Positions 57,601 through 59,439 of a DNA stretch of 64,000 nucleotides are shown one piece after another. Source of the stretch: Henricia sp. BOLD:AAB3569 (lineage: Eukaryota; Echinodermata; Asteroidea; Spinulosida; Echinasteridae). A program made the position numbers and the translations under genes. The number at the start of each line of letters is the position of its first letter. Positions within the stretch are counted from its first letter, which is position 1. Location of the stretch: contig JBBELK010000009.1 in NCBI GenBank assembly GCA_037783545.1, positions 3,906,001 to 3,970,000 of the forward strand, read 5' to 3'. A model generated the notes under the pieces. That model saw nothing but the letters and a program-made list of their open reading frames with translations. It ran no database searches and was not told the DNA's origin.

Positions 57601-58867
57601 AGGTGGCTACCTGGCCAAGGCACACAGCCCTATCAGCAGTTAGATTGTGGCATTCCCCTTAACAGCTCCCCAAATATCTCTTGGGTTGACGAGGCAAATT
57701 GAGATTAAGTGTCTTGCCCATGGACACAAACACTTTGGCACAAGTGGGGCTCGAACCCATAACCCCTCGATCACTAGAAGGGCTGTATAACAACTAGACC
57801 ACACGTCATTATCAACAAATGTAAATTATCAATAATGCGTTAAAAGTATACATTTGTACTTACCCGTTATGTAAGGCTTGGCTCGTCTTTGGGCAGTTTA
57901 AACCAAAGATTTCTTCTTCCGGCATCGTGTGAAGTACAATCTGAGCCACATGACTGTTGGAATTCTTGTCATCATGAACCATGTACATGATTTGGTCAAT
58001 CTCCTTACGTAAGATGGGTTCTTCCTTACTCCACATGTACGTAGACACCGTGAGGTCTTTTGCGCACCGTACGTTAACGAAGAACATTTTGCGTTTGCCC
58101 GGTACAGGGTCCGCGGCGCAAAAGTCCACAGTGACTTTAAATAGGCACGCTTGATGGCCAAGACAGAATAGAACCGGGTCGCAGCCCGTTTCCGTGAGGG
58201 GCGATTGGGCCACGGGAGAGTTTACGAGGTTTCGGAATACGTCGGCGTCGTTTACATTGCCGTCACTACTGCGTGGATGCCGTAGGAATGACGCGGTGGA
58301 TTTCTCTGGCGAAAGGTCCTTCTTAAACTTGTCTCTTATCGTGTATACAGTCCCACCGGCTCCCCAACCAAACGGTTTGACGAGTTGTGACTGCACCGCA
58401 TCAAATCGGTACGACACTTCAGCTATAAAGCTTCCTTTTGGGCAAGTAAAGAACGCCCGCTGGTTTTCAGCCCACTTGTAGCGCGTTTCTTCCGAGTTCC
58501 TCGACATGACGTGATCGTACCGTACTCTGGGCTGTTCCGGAGGTATTCTTCTCCCCGCCATTGGTGGTCTTGGGTTTTTCGGAGGCGCCATTTTCTGCGG
58601 CATCGCTACTTGAGGTTTCTTTTCAGCCCCGTGTCTCAGAACGCCGTTTTTCCCCATCACTGCTGGCAGCATGCCACGTCGGTTCAAGTGAGGGAAACGT
58701 GGTCGCGGGTCAAAACCTCCCGCTGAGGCAGCGAGGCACAACACGATGCATGGCCAAAGCAGAAAAACCAGCCACGCCGTCCGAGAATGGAACTGTTGCG
58801 GCGACCCGTGGGCCGCAGGATTAACATCAGCCAGGCCCATGACAGACTGTCGTTGTGACATCAACAT
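457..58867 (-). CDS. Diverged peptide O-xylosyltransferase-like gene (13 exons seen, 3' end missing)
   Basis: Exons joined on the minus strand give 815 codons without a stop, with GT/AG borders and matching phases at all 12 junctions. Order: signal anchor 31-49 (arginine just before it), proline-rich basic stem to about 118, lectin-like cysteine block 139-268, linker, then a Branch-family glycosyltransferase domain from about 437. Xylosyltransferase landmarks seen in order: a TKC-NE-C-H cysteine motif (exon 3), LLKAIY..FFY..HID (exon 6), [15 protein letters not shown] (exon 8), [10 protein letters not shown] (exon 10), DFCGQ (exon 11, matching the family's DWCGC) and FFARKF (exon 12). Known family role: transfer of xylose to serine of proteoglycan core proteins in the Golgi/ER. 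Whether this diverged member does so is inferred only. The WSC domain of invertebrate xylosyltransferases is not seen. The C-terminus lies left of position 1. Confidence 0.87.
1021..1069. repeat. 49-bp hairpin
   Basis: GTCATGAAAATACCGAACTCG pairs with the inverted CTCATTCGGTATTTTCATGA across a short loop (GCCTTCGG). A related, more degraded copy is at 45785-45870. Confidence 0.8.
1124..1305 (-). CDS. Exon 12: FFARKF motif
   Basis: 182 bp, residues 693-753. It encodes [20 protein letters not shown], matching P(T/x)FFARKFxSxVNQEVLE, the hallmark that closes the catalytic domain and separates xylosyltransferases from other Branch enzymes. Acceptor TTTGACAG, donor AG|GTAATT. Confidence 0.94.
1333..1428 (-). 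repeat. tRNA-derived SINE fragment
   Basis: Read on the minus strand it contains CCGAGGTCATGGGTTCGAAT, a polymerase III B-box. The segment GTGATTAGGCACCA.ACCAAA next to it recurs at 8816-8850. Confidence 0.6.
1716..1818 (-). CDS. Exon 11: NL..(W)...C...DFCG motif
   Basis: 103 bp, residues 658-692. It encodes [19 protein letters not shown] and [10 protein letters not shown]. Vertebrate counterpart: [30 protein letters not shown]. One cysteine of each CxC pair is kept (C, then FCG), and both partners are missing. Acceptor CCAACAG, donor CAG|GTAAAC. Confidence 0.9.
1874..2010 (+). repeat. 34-bp tandem repeat, four copies
   Basis: The unit CCTCAAAGCGCCCAAAACCG plus CCCTGCAGNTTTCT starts at 1874, 1908, 1942 and 1976. 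The last copy is degraded. It lies in intron 10, 56 bp upstream of the exon 11 acceptor. Confidence 0.9.
2339..2467 (-). CDS. Exon 10: PDESF motif
   Basis: 129 bp, residues 615-658. It encodes [17 protein letters not shown], aligned with LLPAESFFHTVLENSxxC of xylosyltransferases. The glutamate of this motif is part of the active site in Branch-family enzymes. Acceptor CCTTACAG, donor AG|GTCAGT. Confidence 0.92.
2752..3065 (+). repeat. tRNA-derived SINE (TGGCCGAGTGG family)
   Basis: 5' head TGGCCGAGTGGTATGGGTCA (A-box like), B-box relic GAGTTCGACACC, then the shared middle CCTTGAGCAAGGCACTTAAA and ATCCTTCAGAAGGGATGTAA, a segment found at the same place in copies 62097-62456 and 63174-63898. 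It fills most of the 685-bp intron 9. Confidence 0.8.
3153..3321 (-). CDS. Exon 9: acceptor-site region
   Basis: 169 bp, residues 559-615. It encodes [10 protein letters not shown] and, further on, [14 protein letters not shown] and [10 protein letters not shown]. These take the places of NFLKSHGRDN, HMWRLGxRxIP and GGSDWFxLTR in vertebrate enzymes. The order is kept but many residues differ: D-W-F has become Q-W-A. Acceptor TTGGTGGCAG, donor AG|GTAAGG. Confidence 0.9.
3322..5266. other. Intron 8
   Basis: Contains a TTTG microsatellite (3836-3868) and a short inverted repeat built on GCGCAACTTACGC / GCGCAAGTGGGCTTGCGCAA (4200-4320; related copy at 18485-18656). Nothing coding is recognised. 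Confidence 0.6.
5267..5381 (-). CDS. Exon 8: WDFxINLSxADxPIR motif
   Basis: 115 bp, residues 521-559. It encodes [20 protein letters not shown], the strongest single match to xylosyltransferases (WDFFINLSAADYPIR) and also to the wider Branch family. Acceptor CCTTGGTGCAG. The donor G|GTTGGT is weaker than its neighbours. Confidence 0.95.
5382..7035. other. Part of intron 7 without recognised gene
   Basis: A run of GAGGCC.../GGCCAA... words with local inverted repeats sits at 5918-6010, and a moderately CpG-rich patch at 6385-6610. Otherwise AT-rich unique-looking sequence. Confidence 0.5.
7036..7690 (+). repeat. Tandem array of tRNA-head units (about 77 bp)
   Basis: GTGCCTCATAGCTCAGCTGG, followed by TAGAGCATCTGCCCAGTG, starts at 7036, 7113, 7190, 7266 and 7345, with degraded copies at 7488 and 7619. 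Early units have an A-box but lose the B-box: GGTCTTGGGG runs into AAACCCGAGGGAGTATACCA. Only the last copy keeps GGTTCGAATCC. Derived from a tRNA-headed SINE; these are not functional tRNA genes. Confidence 0.9.
8557..8778 (+). repeat. Second tandem array of the same tRNA-head units
   Basis: Three units of TAGCTCAGCTGGTAGAGCAT joined by AAACCTGAAGGAGTAYACCA. The last unit ends in TTGGGTTCGAATAC. Same orientation as the array at 7036. Confidence 0.88.
10048..10112 (+). repeat. Single tRNA-like SINE head
   Basis: TGTAGCTCAGCCAGTAGAGC and GGGTTCAAATCCC give A- and B-boxes at normal spacing. There is no complete cloverleaf, so it is read as a SINE head rather than a tRNA gene. Confidence 0.7.
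10210..10662. mobile_element. Modular inverted-repeat element, GTTTACACT type
   Basis: Left end GACCGTGTTTACACTGGTCC, right end GATCAAGTGTAAGCAGGGTG. The end word recurs inside (CCACGTTTACATTC, AACGTTTACACTTAG), and small palindromes such as CCCGAGCTCGGG lie between. It has no coding capacity. Confidence 0.7.
11104..11228. repeat. 125-bp inverted repeat
   Basis: GGTTGCCAGGGTTACTGG on the left pairs with CCAGTAACCCTGGCAAC on the right. About 80 bp of unpaired or weakly paired sequence lies between. Confidence 0.85.
11395..11600 (-). repeat. tRNA-derived SINE (GGCAGAGCGGTCTAGTGGA family)
   Basis: On the minus strand: A-box TGGCAGAGCGGTCTAGTGGA, B-box GGGTTCGAATCCCGG, then CCCTTGAGCAAGGTACTTTG and a CTCCACCCAGGGGTAAAATG tail. 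Partial relatives are at 46740-46970 (plus strand) and 60945-61003. Confidence 0.75.
11601..13097. other. Rest of intron 7 next to exon 7
   Basis: No repeat family recognised. A 140-codon ORF on the plus strand (12075-12497), rich in serine and proline, is the longest non-host ORF in the window, but it shows no domain and a second frame is also open (12065-12337). Confidence 0.4.
13098..13217 (-). CDS. Exon 7: N(V/I)RV...WG motif
   Basis: 120 bp, residues 481-520, phase 0 at both ends. It encodes [20 protein letters not shown]. The family has NVRVTPxRMxTIWGGASLL, so the W-G pair is kept but the second glycine is serine. Acceptor TTGCATAG, donor GAG|GTAAGT. Confidence 0.92.
13745..14048. mobile_element. 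304-bp terminal-inverted-repeat element (TAGGGCGACA type)
   Basis: Left end TGGATGCTAGGATAGGGCGA, right end TCGCCCTATTGCGGCATCCA. Inside, AGGGCGACA recurs three times and GGTGTCGCCCTAATA is inverted. It sits in intron 6 and has no ORF of note. Confidence 0.8.
14346..14450 (+). repeat. Truncated copy of the AACTCTTTCACTACGGC element
   Basis: Shares ACTCTTTCACTAC, GCTCACAGCAGCTC and AACTCGCCTGTACACAAA with 31611-31740 but lacks its right end. Confidence 0.7.
14724..14804 (-). CDS. Exon 6: LLKAIY...HID motif
   Basis: 81 bp, residues 454-480, phase 0 at both ends. It encodes [20 protein letters not shown] and RADEIRE. The family motif is LLKAxYHxxHFFYIHVDxRS; here HIDYRAD replaces HVDKRSD. Acceptor TCTCAACAG, donor GAG|GTAAGT. 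Confidence 0.92.
14805..16222. other. Part of intron 5
   Basis: No repeat clearly recognised. At 15225-15420 there is a GC-richer patch with CCAAT-type boxes (GACCAATCAGG, GATTGGCTGC) and TATTTAAAGC close together. It could be a regulatory patch; evidence is weak. Confidence 0.35.
16223..16694. mobile_element. Inverted-repeat element, GTTCAACAGC type
   Basis: Left end GGCGTGTTCAACAGCACAAT, right end ATTGCGCTGTTGAACGAGCC. The TATCGGTATGCTGCAACCG block near the left end recurs inverted near the right end (CGGTTGCATTC, TTCGGTATGCCGG). Confidence 0.8.
17510..17722. repeat. Degraded inverted repeat
   Basis: GAGGCCAATTTCATAAAGCT on the left and AGCTTTAGGTAATTGGCCCC on the right can pair. The middle is AT-rich. 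Confidence 0.5.
17955..18090. mobile_element. 136-bp palindromic element, copy 1 (GCTCGTCAGCAATGCG family)
   Basis: AAAGGCACAGGCTCGTCAGC starts the element and GCTGACGAGCCTGTGCCTTT ends it. The arms pair almost throughout (GCCCGCCAAATT / AATTTGGCGGGC; CATGCCTTTGC / GCTATGGAGC at the tip). The best preserved of four copies. Confidence 0.92.
18485..18656. repeat. Inverted repeat built on GCGCAAC words
   Basis: CAGCCAATTTCACGAAAATG on the left, TTTTGTGAAATCGGCTGC on the right. GCGCAACTT and TTGCGCAGG lie between. Related to 4200-4320. Confidence 0.65.
19008..19055 (+). repeat. G-rich tract
   Basis: Runs of three to seven G separated by A or CA over about 45 bp. It could form a G-quadruplex on the plus strand, the template strand of the host gene's intron. 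Confidence 0.7.
19160..19336. repeat. Inverted-repeat relic with GGATCC ends
   Basis: ACCGGATCCAGAGGGGGGTT on the left and CCCCTCCTGGAAAAATTCC/GGATCC on the right, with CAAAACCCC words in both arms. A similar tract with GTAGCTACGAG..CCTGGGGGAGC is at 24722-24790. Confidence 0.5.
20454..20939. mobile_element. Modular element, GTGTAAAC family, copy A
   Basis: Left end GCCCGTTTACACTCAATTTG, right end CTAGTGTAAACACGGTGTT. The word recurs at about 20539 (AAGTGTAAACGC), 20651 (TAGTGTAAACGC) and 20848 (TAGTGTAAACGC), cutting the element into four modules. One module carries GATCAGACCCGGGTCTGAT. No ORF. Confidence 0.88.
21905..22045. repeat. Cluster of GCTAGCCCC hairpins
   Basis: GGAGCTAGCTCC, GGGGCTAGTTCCGGGGCTAG and GGGGCTAGCCCC follow each other over about 110 bp. 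Outer boundaries are unclear. Confidence 0.45.
22345..22424 (-). CDS. Exon 5: first strand of the transferase domain
   Basis: 80 bp, residues 427-453. It encodes [18 protein letters not shown], equivalent to the (R)IAYxLVVHGR strand that opens Branch-family domains. Acceptor TCTTTTCCAG, donor GTG|GTAAGT. Confidence 0.88.
22482..22992. mobile_element. Rearranged GTGTAAAC-family element with two like ends
   Basis: Both ends carry the same module in opposite orientation: AAAGGTGGATACAGACCCAGC on the left and GGGTCTGTATCCACCTTTCG on the right. Copies A-C have this module at one end only. It lies 57 bp upstream of the exon 5 acceptor, in intron 4. Confidence 0.85.
22997..23042 (-). repeat. Solo arm of the AACTCTTTCAC element
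   Basis: On the minus strand it reads TTAACTCTTTCACGACAACG and GCTCAGAGCGGCCCGAGAAA, like the left arm of 31611-31740. It directly abuts the element at 22482-22992. Confidence 0.6.
23897..24010. mobile_element. Palindromic element, copy 2
   Basis: Same ends as copy 1 (AAAGGCACAGGCTCGTCAGC / GCTGACGAGCTTGTGCCTTT), shorter tip. The sequence after it (AACATGGTGTATG..CCTTT and CTGCACCAAACCGGTTT) is shared with copy 3. Confidence 0.9.
25030..25064. repeat. Short perfect hairpin
   Basis: ACTCTCCATGAC and GTCATGGAGAGT around a 6-nt loop. Confidence 0.8.
25244..25721. mobile_element. Modular element, GTGTAAAC family, copy B
   Basis: Nearly collinear with copy A: ACACCCCGTTTACACTCGAT at the left, CAAGTGTAAACGCGGTGTT at the right, with the same internal words, GATCAGACCCGGGTCTGAT, TTGGGGCGGTGCCCGC and ATTGACCAATCTGGCAC. 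Same orientation as A. Confidence 0.9.
26690..27000. repeat. Degenerate tandem repeat of about 30 bp
   Basis: Words of the type AAACATTTC, then AATCACTGGAAA recur roughly every 28-32 bp (CCCAATCACTGGAAACATG, CCCATCACTGGAAACATTT, CACAATCACCGCAAATAAT), strongly decayed in the middle. Confidence 0.5.
27027..27420. mobile_element. Modular element, GCATTGGACTT family, copy A
   Basis: Left end AGGCCTGTCCGCATTGGACT. First module closes at CCCAATGCGGACAGCCTAGG, and further copies of the word are at about 27215 and 27345. The right end is worn. Confidence 0.85.
28140..28570. repeat. Repeat with GTAACGTTACTAACC words
   Basis: AACGTTACTAACC recurs at about 28185, 28360 and 28530. GGGCAATTCCATG (27972) faces CATGGAATTGCCC (28546). 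Probably a decayed inverted-repeat element of about 600 bp; boundaries uncertain. Confidence 0.4.
28848..28918 (-). repeat. tRNA-like sequence (pseudogene or SINE head)
   Basis: On the minus strand, GGCTTCA and TGGAGCC can form a 7-bp acceptor stem (one G-U) around CAATTGGTAGGACGTCTGCG and CCGCGGTTCGAATCCTGG. D- and T-stems pair poorly, so a working tRNA gene is unlikely. Confidence 0.55.
29330..29520 (-). repeat. Dispersed repeat shared with 41410-41700 and 51860-52000
   Basis: The minus strand reads GGAATTTCCATTGTGTTTTT, GTGGATCTGCC-ACAGATTTC and CAGAGTGGGTCACATATG; 41560-41695 reads the same on the plus strand. Family unknown. Confidence 0.75.
29609..29647. repeat. 39-bp perfect hairpin
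   Basis: GTGACTTTTCGGAACCAG and its exact complement CTGGTTCCGAAAAGTCAC surround an AAT loop. Confidence 0.95.
30411..30610. mobile_element. 200-bp near-perfect palindrome
   Basis: Arms of about 90 bp: ATAGGTCACTTTCATAGGGG on the left, CCCCTGTGAAAGGGCCCTAT on the right, with GGGTCACTATTGCTTGTCC / GGACAAGCAATAGTGACCC fully paired. Looks like a young fold-back insertion. Confidence 0.92.
30845..30906 (+). repeat. 31-bp direct repeat, two copies
   Basis: CTGGTTGTCATCACCCATAC plus AGTCCATGTAC repeated once, 90 bp before exon 4's donor side. Confidence 0.9.
30996..31089 (-). CDS. Exon 4: linker
   Basis: 94 bp, residues 396-427. It encodes [20 protein letters not shown] and a polar end. Acceptor TCCAACAG, donor G|GTGAGC. 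I recognise no domain; this corresponds to the variable linker before the catalytic domain. Supported by splice signals and exact phase fit. Confidence 0.78.
31392..31415 (+). repeat. Poly-C tract
   Basis: Some 15 C, one A, then more C. Length is likely to be assembly-dependent. Confidence 0.9.
31611..31740. mobile_element. 130-bp element with CTCTTTCAC ends
   Basis: ACAACTCTTTCACTACGGCG on the left, TCCGCAGTGAAAGAGTTAA on the right. The middle pairs at GCTCACAGCGGCTC and AGAAAGCCGCTGTTAGC. Partial copies at 14346 and 22997. Confidence 0.8.
31838..32535. mobile_element. Inverted-repeat element with a second element nested inside
   Basis: AAAATAAAAGAAATTTAAGT, GAGATAACTTAAGTC and AATAGGGTGGCAACAT on the left recur inverted at 32440-32530 (GTTGCCACACTATTTGC, TTAAGTTATCTCC, TTATTTCTTTTATTGTG). 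The same arm sequences bound the element at 36273-37260. Confidence 0.8.
31971..32387. mobile_element. Modular element, TTCCCATTGGACT family, nested in 31838-32535
   Basis: Left end AGGCATGTTCCCATTGGACT, right end TTAGTCCAATGGGAACACC. The word recurs at about 32063, 32183 and 32312 (GTCCCCATTGGACTAAA). GCGGAAAGCTACCGCGACC-type hairpins fill the modules. Confidence 0.85.
32536..34300. other. Middle of intron 3
   Basis: No gene and no clear repeat, apart from TACATGTA-type words (33835-33880 is dense) and two AT-rich runs. Confidence 0.5.
34301..34635. mobile_element. Inverted-repeat element, CTACACGAGCCAACA type
   Basis: Left end AAGGCCCATCTACACGAGCC, right end GGCTCGTGTAGACAGGCCTT. TTGTTGGCCAACAAGG and CCAACAAATTCCAACTTTG lie next to the ends. 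Confidence 0.88.
34636..35004. mobile_element. Inverted-repeat element, GAAACGCGAAAC type, abutting the previous one
   Basis: Left end AAGCCCAGCACGAACGAGAG, right end CTCCCGTTTGCACCAGGCTT. AACACGAAACGCGAAAC near the left end pairs with GTTTCAAGTTTCATG near the right. It ends 16 bp from the exon 3 donor. Confidence 0.82.
35021..35126 (-). CDS. Exon 3: cysteine motif in front of the transferase domain
   Basis: 106 bp, residues 360-395. It encodes [19 protein letters not shown], which matches the TKxCxxEIxxxxCxH segment just upstream of the catalytic domain of animal xylosyltransferases, and then two further residues of the same type around GGC. Acceptor ATTTTCAG, donor GAG|GTGAGT, ending in phase 0. 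Confidence 0.88.
35303..35382 (+). repeat. tRNA-like SINE head with perfect acceptor stem
   Basis: GCCTTAT and ATAAGGC pair perfectly. GCTCAGCTGGTAGAGC forms a D-arm, and GAGTTCGAATCCC carries the B-box. An extra ACATG between acceptor and D-arm and a weak anticodon stem argue against a working tRNA. It is preceded by the array linker AAACCTGAGGGAATATACCA. Confidence 0.7.
36397..36532. mobile_element. 136-bp palindrome nested in 36273-37260
   Basis: ATGCCTTTCTAAAAAAACCT on the left, AGGTTTTTTTAGAAAGGCAT on the right. The pairing continues with GTGTACAAATTTCCAAT / ATTGGAAATTTGTACAC. Confidence 0.92.
36542..37108. mobile_element. 567-bp fold-back nested in 36273-37260
   Basis: TAAGCTTGTGCTGG faces CCGGCACAAGCTTA. 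Next to the ends, GTATCGAATATCGCGGTATT faces ATTATCGAATACCGCGATAT. Confidence 0.85.
37868..38221 (+). other. CpG-rich island in intron 2
   Basis: About 350 bp with many CG steps (AACGCCGCGATG, CCGTGAGTGCGCGAC, TTCGGGAGTGCGTGGGGGCG, AACGCGC) inside AT-rich sequence. One plus-strand frame stays open for 117 codons but shows no domain. It could be an enhancer or alternative promoter, an antisense exon, or an old insertion. Confidence 0.35.
38461..38556. mobile_element. GCATTGGACTT family, single-module copy
   Basis: Only the first hairpin is present: AGGCCTGTCCGCATTGGACT to AATCCAGTGCGGACAGCCTA. It lies 48 bp from exon 2, just inside intron 2. Confidence 0.85.
38604..38678 (-). CDS. Exon 2 of the xylosyltransferase-like gene
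   Basis: 75 bp, residues 335-360. Acceptor CCTTTCAG, donor AG|GTATGT. It encodes a [11 protein letters not shown] linker with one cysteine. It is short, so it is supported mainly by phase continuity with exons 1 and 3. A single-module repeat lies about 30 bp into the next intron (38461-38556). Confidence 0.8.
38865..39007. mobile_element. Palindromic element, copy 3
   Basis: GGGGCTCGTCAGCAATGCG on the left, CGCATTGCTGATGAGCCTG on the right. The tip holds an extra TGTACATGTAGC. The right end recurs 70 bp further on (GCTGACAAGCCTGTGCCTTT, about 39082-39101). Confidence 0.88.
39251..39495. mobile_element. 245-bp element with 25-bp perfect terminal inverted repeats
   Basis: GGGTCTTTCTATAAATTAGG and CCTAATTTATAGAAAGACCC at the ends, with a further 5 bp paired inwards (GGTCC / GGACC), and TATT on both flanks (39247-39250 and 39496-39499) as a likely target duplication. 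Confidence 0.92.
39631..40760 (+). repeat. ATGGTA-type tandem array, 1.1 kb
   Basis: Hexamer-to-octamer words around AATGGTA repeat throughout. A higher-order unit starting TCTGAATGGTAAGCAGTGG lies at 39947, 40061 and 40176, a period of 114-115 bp. Open frames here on the minus strand (Y/H/T/I-rich) are products of the repeat. Confidence 0.95.
41410..41700 (+). repeat. Dispersed repeat (second copy)
   Basis: Contains CTGGAATTTCCATTGTGTTT, GTGGATCTGCCGCAGATTTC and CTTTTCAGAGCGGGTCACAC, as in the minus-strand copy at 29330-29520. Confidence 0.75.
42433..42597. mobile_element. 165-bp element with AATAGACCGTATT ends
   Basis: AATAGACCGTATTTCTGAAC on the left, GTTTGGGAATACGGTCTATT on the right, followed inwards by GCGAGAGG / CGAGCGTCC. 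Confidence 0.85.
42681..43097. mobile_element. GCATTGGACTT family, copy B (inverted)
   Basis: Left end AGCCGTGTCTGCATTGGACT, right end ACAAATGGGAACAGGCCT. Internal CTGTCCGCATTTAGACTTTT and GCTGTCCGCATTGTACTTAA words mark modules. Collinear in reverse with 49206-49603. Confidence 0.87.
43100..44783. other. Intron 1 stretch without recognised gene
   Basis: Contains a C-rich run (43436-43476), a TACATGTA cluster (43275-43350) and the lone GTCAGTCAAACTTGACTTTC arm at 43525. No coding evidence. Confidence 0.5.
44784..44874. repeat. 91-bp hairpin
   Basis: GGTGTTGGATGATTGG and CCAATCATCCAACACC pair perfectly at 44801-44855. Weaker pairing continues outside. Confidence 0.85.
44875..46339. other. 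Intron 1 stretch
   Basis: A repeat word pair shared with 19700-19770 (AAAAGACATTGTGCTCAACA / ACCTTGTGCTCAACAAGTAC, at 45160-45195) and a decayed relative of the hairpin at 1021 (45785-45870). Nothing coding. Confidence 0.5.
46340..46725. mobile_element. Modular inverted-repeat element, TTTTCCCACAAGAGC type
   Basis: Left end ACCTTTTCCCACAAGAGCAA, right end TTGCTCTTGTGTGAAAAGAC. Internal CTCGGGGG / CCCCGGGG and GGGGCGAGTT words. It resembles 52322-52744 in plan and in its ends. Confidence 0.78.
46740..46990 (+). repeat. SINE copy (GGTTCAAATCCTGG head relic)
   Basis: CCCTTCAGCAAGGCACTTTG and CTCCACCCAGGAGTAAATGG match the minus-strand SINE at 11395-11600. A second B-box-like GGGGTTCAAATCCTGG lies at 46947. 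Confidence 0.6.
47735..47998 (-). repeat. tRNA-derived SINE, GGTCTAGTGGGTA family
   Basis: On the minus strand: GTGGTCTAGTGGGTATGAAG (A-box), GTTGTGGGTTCAAGCCCC (B-box), CCCTGGGCAAGGCACTTAAT, TCAACCCAAGCAATATTTGG, and a tail with TAATAATGGCAACAGCGCC. A second copy is at 57528-57805. Confidence 0.85.
48100..49205. other. Intron 1 stretch
   Basis: AT-rich and largely unique-looking, with scattered TACATGTA and GTAGGCCTAC words (48540-48590). No gene seen. Confidence 0.5.
49206..49603. mobile_element. GCATTGGACTT family, copy C
   Basis: Left end AAGGCCTGTCCGCATTGGAC, right end AAGTCCAATGCAGACACACC. Internal AAGTCCAATGCGGACAGCCT at 49276, plus two more words at about 49384 and 49505. Confidence 0.88.
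50230..50735. mobile_element. Modular element, GTGTAAAC family, copy C (inverted)
   Basis: The same modules in reverse orientation: ACACCGCGTTTACACTCGAA at the left, GAGTGTAAACGGGGTGTT at the right. It has one local duplication of CGCAATTGCGGGGTTCAACC type at about 50540-50570. Confidence 0.9.
50878..51040 (+). repeat. GC-rich degenerate repeat of CCCGGCGCGAGTC type
   Basis: Words such as TCCGGCGCGAGTC, GCCCGGCGCGAAACC, AACCCGGCGCGAGTCC, GTCCGGCGCAAGCCC and CTCGACACGAGTC follow at 11-20 bp intervals, degrading to the right. Confidence 0.7.
52322..52744. mobile_element. Modular element, TTCACACTTG / CAACCCGGG type
   Basis: Left end AAGGCCTTTTCCCACTAGAG, right end AAGTGTGTGAAAAGGCCTAT. The word TTCACACTTG recurs at about 52443 and 52515, and inverted at 52675 and 52724. 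CAACCC / GGGTTG hairpins fill the modules. Confidence 0.87.
52950..54600. other. Intron 1 stretch
   Basis: TACATGTA clusters (53035-53120, 53250-53275). GTCATTCCACGAGGTTGGGT at 53059 and its inverse ACCCAACCTCATGGAATGAC at 53432-53451 bracket about 390 bp and may be an old inverted-repeat element. No gene. Confidence 0.5.
54615..55005. repeat. Spaced repeats of TGTCCTCTCCAGGACA
   Basis: The palindromic word occurs at about 54626, 54808 and 54980 (last one shortened), with a relative (CATCTACAGGACACATTTG) at 54697. The AT-rich sequence between is partly shared. Confidence 0.5.
55240..56425. mobile_element. 1.19-kb fold-back element with about 185-bp arms
   Basis: CAGACTGTCGAAGTGAATAC, TAGTTGCCTAC, AATCACTGAACC and ATTACCATGGCAACCCACGT on the left all recur inverted on the right (56228-56425). 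The arms themselves begin and end with (A)GACTGxCGAAGT, the end word of the element at 63198. The loop (55425-56225) is AT-rich without a convincing ORF. Confidence 0.9.
56541..56660. mobile_element. Palindromic element, diverged copy 4
   Basis: AATTCATGCCACCACGAAAT pairs with ATTTCGTGGCACGAATTTG. The outer ends are worn, but AATGCGCCCGCG is kept. Confidence 0.65.
56661..57527. other. Intron 1 stretch
   Basis: Unique-looking AT-rich sequence with a few TACATGTA words. No gene or clear repeat. Confidence 0.5.
57528..57805 (-). repeat. tRNA-derived SINE, second copy of the 47735 family
   Basis: CTGGCGCTGTTGCCATTATT, ACCATTTCGCTTCAACTAGG, TCTTGGGTTGACGAGGCAAA and GTGGGGCTCGAACCCATAAC are shared in order with 47735-47998. 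It ends 59 bp before exon 1's donor. Confidence 0.85.
57864..58867 (-). CDS. Exon 1: start codon, signal anchor, stem and SUEL-like lectin region
   Basis: Residues 1-334 plus two bases of 335. The ATG at 58865-58867 is chosen because an in-frame TAG lies at 58874-58876, so no longer N-terminus is possible in this exon; a GTG directly upstream is not needed. Hydrophobic stretch [19 protein letters not shown] (31-49) follows an arginine, as in Golgi type II enzymes. The stem (52-118) is rich in P, R and K. From 139 the pattern is F-x-CPxGxFIxxVSYRF, then six cysteines in total, with CxGxxxC and DPxPGxxKxxxVxxxC at 235-268. This fits the second half of SUEL/Gal_Lectin domains but has a long loop (about 165-228) and no YGR sugar-binding triad. 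Donor: GG|GTAAGT. Confidence 0.9.
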
Positions 58868-59057
58868 CACTACCTATGACAATGGTTACCGAGACCCACG
58901 CATTCATTGGAATGTGCTCCCAGACGATGGACACCAACTATTTATATCACAGCTTGGTTAATCATTATCATAAACCTGTGTGCACTCACTTCTGCAATAT
59001 GATGATCACTCCCCCAAGGCAGTCACACATTATGACAAACGTCTGAACGTAAGAGTT

Positions 59058-59414
59058 CTATAGAACATCATCGTGTACGTTGAAAAGTGTTTTAACAATG
59101 GTTTCATCAGGTATTTTCGATAAACCACTCCGAAATGCAACCGAGTTCAATGACTTCGTGTCATTGACAAATGCAGCACACTTTTGTTGTGTCGGCTCAG
59201 TGCTACATTGTACATACAAGTGTGTGCAGTCAGCCGTGTATGCTTCACAATGGCACTGAAGTCGACAAAAGATTTTGACAAGTTCAGCAAGTTCTGACGT
59301 GATGCGGACACCATCATAAAAATGAGAATTCAAATGTTCTGCAAATAGTACACAAAACACCAGCCTAATCAGGAAGTCAGGCACTAGCTTAGATTTAGAA
59401 CTACGTACACCATG
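59058..59414 (-). CDS. Doubtful small ORF, 118 codons, upstream of the xylosyltransferase-like start
   Basis: An ATG at 59412-59414 opens 118 codons with a hydrophobic N-terminal stretch (FLIRLVFCVLFA) and eight cysteines, ending 190 bp before the start codon of the next gene. It matches no family I know. It could be an upstream ORF in a long 5'UTR, a tiny secreted protein, or chance; ORFs over 100 codons do arise by chance in this window. Confidence 0.2.
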   Translation of the reverse strand, partial: HGVRSSKSKLVPDFLIRLVFCVLFAEHLNSHFYDGVRITSELAELVKIFCRLQCHCEAYTADCTHLYVQCSTEPTQQKCAAFVNDTKSLNSVAFRSGLSKIPDETIVKTLFNVHDDVL

Positions 59415-59439
59415 ATGTACATGTTAAACTTCCGTGGTT

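Noticed and set aside
58868..58870. GTG as an earlier start of the xylosyltransferase-like protein
   Set aside because: A normal ATG follows directly in frame and a TAG stands two codons before the GTG; a GTG start in a nuclear animal gene is unlikely.
58194..58961. Plus-strand open frames opposite exon 1
   Set aside because: Shadows of the GC-rich coding strand; no start context, domains or splice signals.
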